Part shown: positions 42,654-50,479 of the stretch, piece after piece
Layout of the letters: each line of letters opens with the position of its first letter
Position numbering within the stretch: the first letter of the stretch is position 1
Origin: JAICLK01 sp963742655
GTDB lineage: Bacteria > Patescibacteriota > Saccharimonadia > Saccharimonadales > UBA4665
Assembly: GCA_963742655.1 (NCBI GenBank)
Contig: CAVUMM010000006.1
Location: 1-64,000, forward strand
DNA: 64,000 bases
Reading direction: 5' to 3'
Made by a program: the position numbers and the translations under genes
The notes under the pieces: generated by a model
Databases searched by the model: none
The model's input: the letters and a program-made list of their open reading frames with translations, nothing else
Told to the model about the DNA's origin: nothing

Positions 42654-43286
42654 ATGAAAATTACCAAATACCCCGAGAGCTGCCTGATAATCGAACACTC
42701 CGGCAAGCGGATTTGCATCGATCCCGGTTCATTCGTGGCCGAAAAATATAGCGCCGCTGACTTACAGCCGCTCGACGCGATTTTGATTACCCATGAACAT
42801 CCCGACCATGTCGTTCCGGGACTTTTGGGCGAATTGTCGCAGAACGGCAAAGTTCCCGTATTCGGCAACCAGAGTACTAAAAATCTGATCGGTGAGTTAA
42901 TCACGAATATTGTAAACGATCTTGACGAATTTGAAGCCGGCGGCGTGAAAATCGTCGCACGCGAACTGCCGCACAGCCTGTTGCCGGATGGCTCGCCGGG
43001 GCCGCAGAACACCGGCTATATCATCGACGGAACTTTTTTTCATCCGGGTGACGGTTTTTCGCTCGATGGTCTGCAAATTAACGCAGCCGCTATCCCGATA
43101 GCCGGTCCCGACATCAGCCCTAAAGACGCTTTCGCGTTCATTAAGCAACTCGGCTGCAAGACGGTTATACCTGTGCATTATGATTTCTTTTTTGAAAATC
43201 CGCATGTACTGGCTGAATTCGCGCCCGAAGTCATTCCGGGTGTCAACTTTGCGGTACTCGATGATGGTCAGAGCATAGAGATCTAG
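42654..43286 (+). CDS. MBL-fold metal-dependent hydrolase (UPF0173-like)
   Basis: 210 aa. Metallo-beta-lactamase fold with ITHEHPDHV, HSLLPDGSPGPQ, and PGDG and VIPVHYD as the later ligands. UPF0173 members are putative phosphodiesterases; no precise substrate can be assigned. AAGGAG lies upstream of the ATG, and TATAAT about 22 nt before it, so this one has a normal leader. Confidence 0.87.
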   Translation: MKITKYPESCLIIEHSGKRICIDPGSFVAEKYSAADLQPLDAILITHEHPDHVVPGLLGELSQNGKVPVFGNQSTKNLIGELITNIVNDLDEFEAGGVKIVARELPHSLLPDGSPGPQNTGYIIDGTFFHPGDGFSLDGLQINAAAIPIAGPDISPKDAFAFIKQLGCKTVIPVHYDFFFENPHVLAEFAPEVIPGVNFAVLDDGQSIEI

Positions 43287-43292
43287 GTCTGC

Positions 43293-43298
43293 TACAAT
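43293..43298 (+). promoter_or_regulatory. -10 box directly before the GH1 gene
   Basis: TACAAT, then 8 nt to ATG 43307. Confidence 0.45.
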
Positions 43299-43306
43299 AA
43301 ACCGCA

Positions 43307-44665
43307 ATGGATCCCAACCTGTTTCCAAAAGATTTTTTGTGGGGCGCGAGCACGGCGTCGCACCAAGTTGAGGGCGGCACGGAAAATCAGTGGAGCGAAT
43401 GGGAGTTGGCAAATGCGACAGAACTGGCGAAAACCGCGCCCAAACGGTTAGGCTGGCTTCCAAACTGGAAATCCGTCAAAGCACAGGCTTCCGACCCTCA
43501 GAACTATGTTTCCGGCAAAGGAGTCGATCACTACAACAGATACGAAGAAGATTTTGATCTGCTTGAAGAGCTTCATCTCAACAGCTTTCGTTTCAGTATC
43601 GAGTGGTCGCGAGTCGAACCCAAAGAAGGCGCCTGGAACTTGGATGCTATCCGTCATTATCATCGATATATCAAAAGCCTGAATAAGCGCGGGATCGAAC
43701 CGATACTAAATATTTGGCATTGGACTATGCCAACGTGGTTTACCGAAAAAGGTGGGTTCGAGAAAAAAACCAATCTAACCTATTTTGACCAATTCGTCCA
43801 AAAAATTGCCGAAGAATATGGCAATGAACTCACGTATGTCATTACACTAAATGAACCGAATGTGTATGCCAGCCATGGTTATCTTTTTGGTGAATGGCCT
43901 CCGGAGATTAAAAATCCAATTACATGCATGAAAGTTTATTGGAATCTGGTGCAGGCACATCGACACGCTTATCACATCTTGAAAAATACCAACCCGGCGC
44001 TGCAAGTCGGGGTTGCCTCGCAGCTATCAAATATGCGAGCCTATCGCACGACAAATCCAATCGCCCAGTTCGGCGCGATAAGTAAAAGCTATATCTGGAA
44101 TTGGTGGTTTTTGGACCGTATCAAGCGGCAGCAGGATTTTATCGGATTCAATTATTATTTTACTGACTATTACACTGGATTGTTGACCGGTACACGAAAT
44201 CCTACTACGCCCGTGAGCGATCTTGGTTGGTATATGGAACCGGACGGACTTTTTGATGTTCTTATGCGCATAAGCCAAAGATATAAATTGCCCGTACTGA
44301 TTACGGAAAACGGTTTGGCCGACAGTAAAGACCGGTATCGCCGCTGGTGGATCGAGCAAACGATACTTTCTATGCAGCGCGCAATGAGCCACGGCGTACA
44401 GATTGTCGGTTATATGCACTGGAGTTTATTGGATAATTTTGAATGGAAATATGGCTGGTGGCCGAAATTTGGCCTGATTGCAGTCGATCGTGCGAACGGT
44501 ATGAAACGATCAGTCCGGCCTAGTGCCAAGTGGTTTGGGGCATATTTGGGAAAATTAGCACAATATCAATCGGTTAGGGCTAGTGCGCACGGTCGAAAAT
44601 TAGAGAGCAGAGGAAAAGTTCGAGGCAAAATTAACGGCACTAATGCGAATAGCAAAAAAGTGTAA
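43307..44665 (+). CDS. Glycoside hydrolase family 1 beta-glucosidase-like enzyme
   Basis: 452 aa TIM barrel. The acid/base Glu is in TLNEPNVYASHGYL and the nucleophile Glu in LITENGLAD; the N-terminal LWGASTASHQVEGGTENQWSEWE and C-terminal HWSLLDNFEWKYGWWPKFGL are GH1 landmarks. Cytosolic, so it likely splits an imported beta-disaccharide. The basic C-terminal tail (SRGKVRGKINGTNANSKKV) is unusual. No transporter or phosphotransferase gene is adjacent. Confidence 0.93.
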   Translation: MDPNLFPKDFLWGASTASHQVEGGTENQWSEWELANATELAKTAPKRLGWLPNWKSVKAQASDPQNYVSGKGVDHYNRYEEDFDLLEELHLNSFRFSIEWSRVEPKEGAWNLDAIRHYHRYIKSLNKRGIEPILNIWHWTMPTWFTEKGGFEKKTNLTYFDQFVQKIAEEYGNELTYVITLNEPNVYASHGYLFGEWPPEIKNPITCMKVYWNLVQAHRHAYHILKNTNPALQVGVASQLSNMRAYRTTNPIAQFGAISKSYIWNWWFLDRIKRQQDFIGFNYYFTDYYTGLLTGTRNPTTPVSDLGWYMEPDGLFDVLMRISQRYKLPVLITENGLADSKDRYRRWWIEQTILSMQRAMSHGVQIVGYMHWSLLDNFEWKYGWWPKFGLIAVDRANGMKRSVRPSAKWFGAYLGKLAQYQSVRASAHGRKLESRGKVRGKINGTNANSKKV

Positions 44666-44670
44666 TAAAA

Positions 44671-44699
44671 TTGACAAAAAAGGAAAATTTTGTTAATGT
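44671..44699 (+). promoter_or_regulatory. Near-consensus promoter giving a leaderless message
   Basis: TTGACA (44671-44676), 17 nt, TAATGT (44694-44699), 6 nt, ATG 44706. The predicted +1 coincides with the A of the start codon; the cleanest example in the window. Confidence 0.8.
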
Positions 44700-44705
44700 A
44701 TCTTT

Positions 44706-44993
44706 ATGGTATCAAAAATAAAAACATACCAACAAAACAAAGAAAACAATCTAAAAAACAATGCGATGATCGCGAGCGCATGGTTGATGGCTCTTATTAC
44801 GCTTGCCGGTGCGACCGACATGTCCCGATCGGCGCGCGAGCCTGCTGCAGTCAATTCGGTGCACCCGGCGTATGCATTTGCGGACTCCGGAATAAACCTC
44901 TGGAATCGAAACGACAACGAAAATGAAACGGTTCATATGCCAACCAAGTTCGACGTCGGGCTTTCAAGTTATAGAATTTCCGGTCGAAAGTAA
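44706..44993 (+). CDS. Small hypothetical protein with signal or membrane segment
   Basis: 95 aa, not recognised. A basic, Asn/Lys-rich N-terminus is followed by one hydrophobic segment (about residues 21-38, MIASAWLMALITLAGA), then a polar tail. It may be a secreted or anchored peptide. Strong promoter and leaderless start. It is placed between the GH1 gene and the mraZ control region. Codon and base composition look like the neighbours. Confidence 0.5.
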   Translation: MVSKIKTYQQNKENNLKNNAMIASAWLMALITLAGATDMSRSAREPAAVNSVHPAYAFADSGINLWNRNDNENETVHMPTKFDVGLSSYRISGRK

Positions 44994-45048
44994 TATTTTT
45001 ACAAATTTATCAATTAGCGCAACGAGTATGCGCTGTAACACCATATAT

Positions 45049-45086
45049 TGTGGAAAACTGACGAATCACAGGTATTCTGTGGATAA
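45049..45086 (-). promoter_or_regulatory. Two DnaA-box-like sites before mraZ
   Basis: TGTGGAAAA (45049-45057, variant) and TGTGGATAA (45078-45086, exact complement of TTATCCACA), 29 bp apart. They lie just upstream of the mraZ promoter and may link division genes to replication initiation. The same 13-mer TGTGGATAAGTGG lies at 17972. Confidence 0.4.
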
Positions 45087-45123
45087 GTGGTGTAGAAAAC
45101 ACCGATAATTTATATAAAATAAC

Positions 45124-45153
45124 TTGTCAGTGGGTAATAGTGGGTAGTATAGT
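45124..45153 (+). promoter_or_regulatory. Probable mraZ promoter
   Basis: TTGTCA (45124-45129), 18 nt, TATAGT (45148-45153). MraZ boxes 1 and 2 fill its spacer. Confidence 0.6.
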
Positions 45154-45176
45154 CGTGTTAGTGGGTAAATGTGGGT
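45130..45176. promoter_or_regulatory. MraZ operator: four GTGGGT boxes
   Basis: GTGGGT occurs at 45130, 45140, 45161 and 45171, that is two pairs with 10-bp period, the pairs 21 bp apart, so all four lie on one DNA face. MraZ of E. coli binds TGGG repeats of this period. Boxes 1-2 lie between the -35 and -10, boxes 3-4 around and after the expected start, so MraZ should repress its own operon. Confidence 0.85.
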
Positions 45177-45243
45177 AGCCCGCCAAAAATAGCAAGCTTC
45201 CCATCAAAAAATAAAAAACCACTAGCAAATTAACTAAATACCT

Positions 45244-45606
45244 ATGGCCACGGTTGATTATTTCGAACGCAAGCTCGACGACAAGCGACGGTTAACCATA
45301 CCGGCTGAACTTCGAGACGAGTTCGCGAGCGGGGTAGTCGTGACACGAGGATTTAGGAAATACCTGCACCTTTACTCCAAGACGGTGTGGGACGAAATGG
45401 TTGAGCCAAAGCTCAAAGGCGATGTCTTAAGCGAAGATGTGGCCGACCTTAACGTTCAATTCCGAAGGGGTAAAACGGACGGAGCTATCGACGACAAGCA
45501 GGGGCGCTTCGCGATCGAGCAACATTTGCTCGATTACGCAGGCATCACCAAAAGCGTTGTGGCTACCAGGGCAGGGGCGTATTGGCGGCTCGAAGCCGGC
45601 GAATAA
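45244..45606 (+). CDS. mraZ: Transcriptional regulator MraZ
   Basis: 120 aa. Two AbrB-like SpoVT folds: YFERKLDDKRRLTIPAELRDEF and the second with DDKQGRFAIEQHLLDYAG. It is shorter than the E. coli protein (152 aa) but both DNA-binding loops (DKRRLTIP, DKQGRFAI) are kept. First gene of the dcw cluster and likely represses it through the operator 70 nt upstream. It has a long leader and no obvious ribosome-binding site. Confidence 0.93.
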   Translation: MATVDYFERKLDDKRRLTIPAELRDEFASGVVVTRGFRKYLHLYSKTVWDEMVEPKLKGDVLSEDVADLNVQFRRGKTDGAIDDKQGRFAIEQHLLDYAGITKSVVATRAGAYWRLEAGE

Positions 45607-46120
45607 CCGGTTCTAAAAAAGGGCTACGCAGCACATTAACAATTTGGAAAAAACGAGTAGTGATTTTAATTCGCAGCGGCTATTTCCGATATGCCAAGGG
45701 AAGAGCAGCCCACGCGACGGATTCATTCCGGAGCCTGGCGCGATGAGAAACCCTTTAAGGGTGTCTCATTAAATAAGGTCAGCTATTCGGCAGTCAACGG
45801 ATGGCAAAGGTAACCATCCTACAAAACCTTCGAACATTACTTTAAACACCTCCCAAAACTCCACCTCACACATAAGTCTCTCAAACTTTGATTACCGGCT
45901 GTAAAGAAATCTTAGGTTCCTAAAAAAACCTTTCTCGTAGGTACTCAAATACGAAAAATTTCTTCACATGTGGTCAGTAATCTAATCAAAAACAAAAATT
46001 TCAAACCAAAAACAAAAAGTTGGCTGCTGAATAGGTGACCTTGTTCTCCACTGTACATAGGGTGGTAAAAATAAAAACAAAAACAAAAACGAACAAGATC
46101 CACCGAGATCAACCAAACAT
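45607..46120 (+). other. Structured non-coding spacer between mraZ and rsmH (514 nt)
   Basis: No ORF fits. Several local hairpins are visible: ATGAGA..ACCC/GGGT..TCTCAT (45743-45769), GGATGG/CCATCC (45799-45819), and a closed stem GATTAC...TGTAAAGAAAT pairing with ATTTCTTCACA...GTAATC (45890-45982) that encloses AGGTT/AACCT (45914-45931). The 3' end is an A/C-rich tract just before the rsmH start. It may be a leader that controls rsmH or the whole dcw operon. It is not a match to any RNA family I know. Confidence 0.45.
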
Positions 46121-47008
46121 ATGCACGTTCCGGTTTTAGTTTCGGAAGTTTTAGCTTGTCTTGACCCAAGACCAGGGGATTCGTACTTGGACTTGACGGC
46201 AGGATATGGCGGACATGCCGGGGCGATTCTGAAGCGAACGAATAGCCCGCAACAGGCGGTGCTCGTAGATCGCGACGGAGAAGCAATAAAGACGCTCGAA
46301 GATCATTTTGCTAAAATGCATGTCGAAATCCGGCATTCGGATTTTTTGCAGGCGACCATGCAACTTGTGGCTGAAGGGCGAACATTTGATCTTATATTGG
46401 CTGATTTAGGTGTATCGTCACCGCACCTTAACGAAGCTAGCCGAGGGTTTGCAATAACAGCAGAAGGGCCCCTCGACATGCGCATGGACCAGAATCAGGA
46501 GCTGACAGCCGCAGATATCGTCAACACATATTCAGCGGAACAGCTGATTGAGATTCTGCAGCTATATGGCGAAGAGCCGAAAGCGCGAACCATCGCGAGG
46601 CTTATAGTGCAACACAGACCGTTTGTAACGACGACTGAATTAGCCACAGTTGTGGCACGGGCTTGGCCCGGACACAGTAAAATACATCCGGCAACGCGCA
46701 CGTTTCAGGCACTCCGGATTGCCGTAAATAATGAACTGACACAAGTAGCCGAAAGCTTGCCGCTATGGTTCGACTTGCTCAAGCCCGATGGGCGGCTAGC
46801 CGTTATCAGTTTTCATAGCCTGGAAGATCGGCTGGTCAAGCAGGCATTTCAGGGAGCGGGCGGTGAGCGCTACGATGCGACACTCAAGCTCCTGACCAAG
46901 CGACCGATAACTGCCAGTCAAGATGAAATAGCTTTTAATCCACGAGCTCGGAGTGCAAAACTCCGCGCCGCAGTAAAAATAAAAAACCAAAAAGAAAGGA
47001 GTGCGTAA
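46121..47008 (+). CDS. rsmH: 16S rRNA (cytosine-1402-N4)-methyltransferase RsmH
   Basis: 295 aa. Methylates C1402 of 16S rRNA. N-terminal HVPVLVSEVLACLDPRPGDSYLDLTAGYGGHA, SAM loop and DLGVSSPHLNEASRGFAI, then RIAVNNELTQVAESLP and VISFHSLEDRLVKQAF at the C-terminus, all typical. Starts at ATG 46121. The stop overlaps a small ORF (TAATG). Confidence 0.96.
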   Translation: MHVPVLVSEVLACLDPRPGDSYLDLTAGYGGHAGAILKRTNSPQQAVLVDRDGEAIKTLEDHFAKMHVEIRHSDFLQATMQLVAEGRTFDLILADLGVSSPHLNEASRGFAITAEGPLDMRMDQNQELTAADIVNTYSAEQLIEILQLYGEEPKARTIARLIVQHRPFVTTTELATVVARAWPGHSKIHPATRTFQALRIAVNNELTQVAESLPLWFDLLKPDGRLAVISFHSLEDRLVKQAFQGAGGERYDATLKLLTKRPITASQDEIAFNPRARSAKLRAAVKIKNQKERSA

Positions 47009-47097
47009 TGCCAATCGCAGTAAAGGTGCAAAATCGCACCCCTAGAGCGTTCCGAGTCCACGTTCGCGTGGAAAAGGCAGCCGAACTTGTCGGCTAG
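47008..47097 (+). CDS. Possible 29-aa peptide coupled to rsmH
   Basis: ATG 47008 overlaps the rsmH stop (TAATG) and is preceded by AAAGGAG, so it could be translated. The peptide (start MPIAVKVQNRTPRAF) is basic and unlike any known protein. The same bases form three hairpins, so the segment may be a structured RNA or leader rather than a gene. Confidence 0.4.
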   Translation: MPIAVKVQNRTPRAFRVHVRVEKAAELVG

Positions 47098-47142
47098 TTT
47101 ATAGCGCTCACAAAAAAGGCGGGCGTGTCAAAAACGCCCGCC
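47025..47142 (+). other. Row of four hairpins between rsmH and ftsL
   Basis: GGTGC/GCACC (47025-47040), TCCACG-TTCG-CGTGGA (47057-47072), GCCGA/TCGGC (47080-47094) and GGCGGGCGT/ACGCCCGCC (47118-47142, 9-bp stem). The last is terminator-strength but has no T-run. This may be an RNA processing or stability element, or an attenuator inside the dcw operon. Confidence 0.6.
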
Positions 47143-47198
47143 GCCAAAGAAGGAATTTAAAATCGATAAAACAAACATAAAAACAAAAAGAAAAATAT

Positions 47199-47552
47199 AT
47201 GACATATTCTAGTTCTCTGGCACTCGGTCGCCAGCGCTCTGTCGGGCGCATTGGCCGGCAGCAAAACACAATCAGTTTCCGCCGCAACGACCGCGTACTT
47301 GGTCCGATCAGCAACACAATCATTTTAATAGTGTTGGCCGCTTTGCTCGGACTTTTATACCTGACGCAAGTTACCAAAACAAACGCCTATGGCTATAGGA
47401 TAAGTAGCCTGCAAAAGCAGCAAACACAGCTCAAGGCAGAGCATGACAACTTAGAGCTTGCTTCGGCCAGCTGGCAATCAGTCGATCGAGTTCAGAACAG
47501 CCGGGTTGCCAAAAACCTGACACCCGTCGCTCCGAGCGGCTCTGTACAGTAG
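47199..47552 (+). CDS. ftsL: Cell division protein FtsL (FtsL/DivIC-like)
   Basis: 117 aa. Short cytosolic N-terminus, one membrane helix (about 37-57), then a coiled-coil stretch SLQKQQTQLKAEHDNLELAS. Sequence is poorly conserved in this family, so the call rests on topology and on the position between rsmH and ftsI, which is the normal ftsL slot. Forms the FtsQLB complex that activates septal synthesis. A-rich DNA before the ATG. Confidence 0.78.
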   Translation: MTYSSSLALGRQRSVGRIGRQQNTISFRRNDRVLGPISNTIILIVLAALLGLLYLTQVTKTNAYGYRISSLQKQQTQLKAEHDNLELASASWQSVDRVQNSRVAKNLTPVAPSGSVQ

Positions 47553-47556
47553 CGAT

Positions 47557-47562
47557 TATAAT
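47557..47562 (+). promoter_or_regulatory. -10 box before ftsI
   Basis: TATAAT, then 7 nt to ATG 47570. An internal, leaderless-type promoter of the dcw cluster. Confidence 0.45.
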
Positions 47563-47569
47563 TAAACGG

Positions 47570-49366
47570 ATGAGCCCGTCATTCAATCAGCCAAAATTGC
47601 CATCAGCGATATACCGGTTGAACATTTGGTATGTGATTTTGATGGTGATTATGGGCCTGTTTATCATCAGGGCTTTTTACGTTCAGGTAATACGTTACGA
47701 TTACTATCATAAAGCGGCGCTGAGCGACCAGCTAAAACAGTATCAAATTCCGGCTGAGCGCGGTGCGATCGAAGCTTATAACGGCGATAACGTAGTGCCT
47801 ATCGTGCTCAATCAAAAGCTGTATACGGTTTACGCCGATCCGACGTTCATTAAACATGATGCCGTGGAGCGGGACGCCAGTATTTTGAGCGCGATTTTTG
47901 GCGGCGGATCTTCAACCTATACGACAAAGTTACAGACCAAAGGGACGGAGTATGTCGTGTTGGCGAAGAAAGTTCCAGAGGCCAAAAAGAACAAGCTGCT
48001 GGCGCATAAATATCCTGGAATCGGGGCCATCGCACAAGATTATCGTACATATCCACAGGGAGATTTGGCGTCACAGTTACTCGGGTTCGTAAATGATAGC
48101 GGGAAAGGGGAGTACGGCGTCGAACAGGCTTTGAATCAAGAATTGGCAGGTACGCCCGGCGAGGTCAAGGCTTTGACGGATGCCAGCGGCGTGCCGCTTG
48201 TGGCAAGCGGAAATAATGTCGAAATATCACCTCATAATGGAAACGATGTCGTATTAGGGATCGATATCGGCATGCAGCAGCAAATGGAACAGATTCTGCA
48301 GCAAGAGTATCAAAAAACGAATTCCCAAGGACTCAGTTCCGTCATCTTGGACCCGAACACCGGGCGGGTAAAAGCCATGGCTAACTACCCGAGCTACAAT
48401 CCGGCGAATTACCAAAGCGTAAGCGACCCGAGCGTCTATCAAAACGCGGCGGTAAGTAACGCAATTGAGCCCGGATCAACTATGAAAACGCTTACGACGG
48501 CAGCGGCGTTGAATGTTGGCGCGGTGAGCCCGACAACCAGCTTCTATGATCCGGCACATTGGATAGTCGATGATTTTAACATTACCGATATCGAACAGGA
48601 CGGAGGCCCTCGCGAGCAAAATATCGCCAGCATACTGGCGCTGTCACTGAATACCGGAGCAGTCTGGATGCTGATGCAAATGAGCAATCAAGGCGGAACG
48701 CGGATCAATCAGAAGGGTATTGAAACGTGGCATGATTATATGGTCAATCATTTTCGTCTGGGGCAGGCGACTGGTATCGAGCAGGGTTATGAATCGCCGG
48801 GAGTCGTCCCGACCGCTGACATGGGCAATCCCGCCGTCCAGCTGCAATTTGCCAACACGGCTTTCGGACAGGGCGTGCAGCTGACGGCATTACAGCTCGG
48901 TGCGGCATTCGCTAGCATCGTTAATGGCGGAACCTATTATCAGCCGACCTTGATATCCAAGACGATCAACACAAATACCGGGCAAGTATCCGCGAACGAG
49001 TCCAAGATTCTGGAGAAAAATGTCGTGTCGGCGAATGTTACCCAAGAAATGATTCCTTTGCTGGAAAACGTCGTTACGCAATACCTGCACGAAGGATATG
49101 GTTTTATGAATTTCAGTCCCAATTACATGGTCGGCGGTAAAACCGGCACGGCACAGGTGGCGCAGCCGGGCGGGGGATATTACGGCAATATTTTCAACGG
49201 GACCTACGTGGGCTTTGTCGGCGGTAATAAACCGCAGTATGTCATTGTCGTTTTCAACACCAAACCGAATGTCCCGGGGTACGCCGGTGCGCTCGGCGGC
49301 CAGCCGGTGTTCGCGGATCTAGCTCACATGCTCATTAATGATGGGTATGTAACACCGAAGGGCTAG
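47570..49366 (+). CDS. ftsI: Septal peptidoglycan transpeptidase FtsI (PBP2x/PBP3)
   Basis: 598 aa class B penicillin-binding protein. One N-terminal membrane helix (about 20-40), a pedestal domain, and a transpeptidase domain with Ser303-Thr-Met-Lys306 in EPGSTMKT, SLN at 359-361 and KTG at 524-526 (GGKTGTAQ). No PASTA domains. Cross-links septal peptidoglycan together with FtsW. Its own -10 box lies 7 nt before the ATG. Confidence 0.95.
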   Translation: MSPSFNQPKLPSAIYRLNIWYVILMVIMGLFIIRAFYVQVIRYDYYHKAALSDQLKQYQIPAERGAIEAYNGDNVVPIVLNQKLYTVYADPTFIKHDAVERDASILSAIFGGGSSTYTTKLQTKGTEYVVLAKKVPEAKKNKLLAHKYPGIGAIAQDYRTYPQGDLASQLLGFVNDSGKGEYGVEQALNQELAGTPGEVKALTDASGVPLVASGNNVEISPHNGNDVVLGIDIGMQQQMEQILQQEYQKTNSQGLSSVILDPNTGRVKAMANYPSYNPANYQSVSDPSVYQNAAVSNAIEPGSTMKTLTTAAALNVGAVSPTTSFYDPAHWIVDDFNITDIEQDGGPREQNIASILALSLNTGAVWMLMQMSNQGGTRINQKGIETWHDYMVNHFRLGQATGIEQGYESPGVVPTADMGNPAVQLQFANTAFGQGVQLTALQLGAAFASIVNGGTYYQPTLISKTINTNTGQVSANESKILEKNVVSANVTQEMIPLLENVVTQYLHEGYGFMNFSPNYMVGGKTGTAQVAQPGGGYYGNIFNGTYVGFVGGNKPQYVIVVFNTKPNVPGYAGALGGQPVFADLAHMLINDGYVTPKG

Positions 49367-49400
49367 AGTATAATAAAACCAACATAATCAGGAAACACAC

Positions 49401-50441
49401 ATGACGGTTATACACATTGCTATCCAGACATCGACATTGATTCATATTGTGGCGCTTGGCTTCGCCAGTTTCGTATTGAGCATGATCATCACGCCGATTT
49501 ATACGACGATAGCGTATCGTGGTGAGTGGTGGAAAAAGCAACGTACCGAGGGGTTGGGCGGCGTAGCGGCTCCTGTCTATCAGAAGTTGCATGCTGCGAA
49601 ACATAAACGCAATATTCCGACGATGGCCGGAATCATTTTTGTCGTTTCGGCGGCGCTTGTCACGTTGGCGGCGAATTTGAGCCGCGGGGAAACGTGGCTG
49701 CCATTAGCAGGCATGGTGGGCGCCGGAGTCATCGGTCTGGCGGATGATTTTATGAATATCCGCAGCGGCGGCAAGGGTGTTGCCGGTATGAAAGCAAAAC
49801 TGAAATTCGCACTGTATAGCGTTGTTGCACTAGTAGGCGGCTGGTGGTTTTTTGCGAAGTTGGACGTTACGACGATTTATTTACCCTTCGTGCACCACTG
49901 GCATGTGGGTTGGTTTATCGTTCCTATTTTTTGGCTGGTCGTTGTAGCTACATCCAACGCGGTAAATATGAGCGATGGGCTGGACGGACTGGCAGGCGGT
50001 CTGTTGATATCGTCATTTACGGTTTACACGCTTATCGCGGGTATCGAGGCAAAATATGCATTAGCGGCATTTTGTCTGACGGTTGTGGGCGCGCTGCTGA
50101 GTTATACCTGGTTCAATATCGCTCCGGCACGCTTTTTTATGGGTGATGTCGGCGCGTTCGCACTTGGTACGGCGCTGGGAGTCATTGCCATGCAGACTGA
50201 TACGATTTACGTCTTGCCGATCATCGGGGCGGTGTACGTCATGGAAGCCGGCTCAGTCATTATCAATCGCTCGTCGCGTAAGTTGCGGCACGGTAAGAAG
50301 GTATTCTTGAGCTCTCCGATCCACCATCACTTCGAAGCCATCGGCTGGCCCGAAACGAAAGTCACCATGCGGTTTTGGATCCTCGGGCAAGTGTCGGCGA
50401 TTGCCGGATTAATTGTATTTTTACTGGGACGATTCGGGTGA
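49401..50441 (+). CDS. mraY: Phospho-N-acetylmuramoyl-pentapeptide transferase
   Basis: 346 aa, about ten membrane helices. Makes lipid I from UDP-MurNAc-pentapeptide and undecaprenyl phosphate. Signature motifs: LADDFMNIRSGG, SNAVNMSDGLDGLAGG, FFMGDVGAFALG and SSPIHHHFEAIGW. The ATG at 49401 has AGGAAA upstream, and TATAAT at 49369-49374 could give an internal promoter. Confidence 0.97.
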   Translation: MTVIHIAIQTSTLIHIVALGFASFVLSMIITPIYTTIAYRGEWWKKQRTEGLGGVAAPVYQKLHAAKHKRNIPTMAGIIFVVSAALVTLAANLSRGETWLPLAGMVGAGVIGLADDFMNIRSGGKGVAGMKAKLKFALYSVVALVGGWWFFAKLDVTTIYLPFVHHWHVGWFIVPIFWLVVVATSNAVNMSDGLDGLAGGLLISSFTVYTLIAGIEAKYALAAFCLTVVGALLSYTWFNIAPARFFMGDVGAFALGTALGVIAMQTDTIYVLPIIGAVYVMEAGSVIINRSSRKLRHGKKVFLSSPIHHHFEAIGWPETKVTMRFWILGQVSAIAGLIVFLLGRFG

Positions 50442-50479
50442 TGTTTTTATATCAGCTTAAACCGAGGGATTGCTAAGAG

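Noticed and set aside
47118..47142. Hairpin after the 29-codon ORF as an intrinsic terminator
   Set aside because: Strong stem but no T-run follows on the plus strand, and the dcw operon clearly continues.
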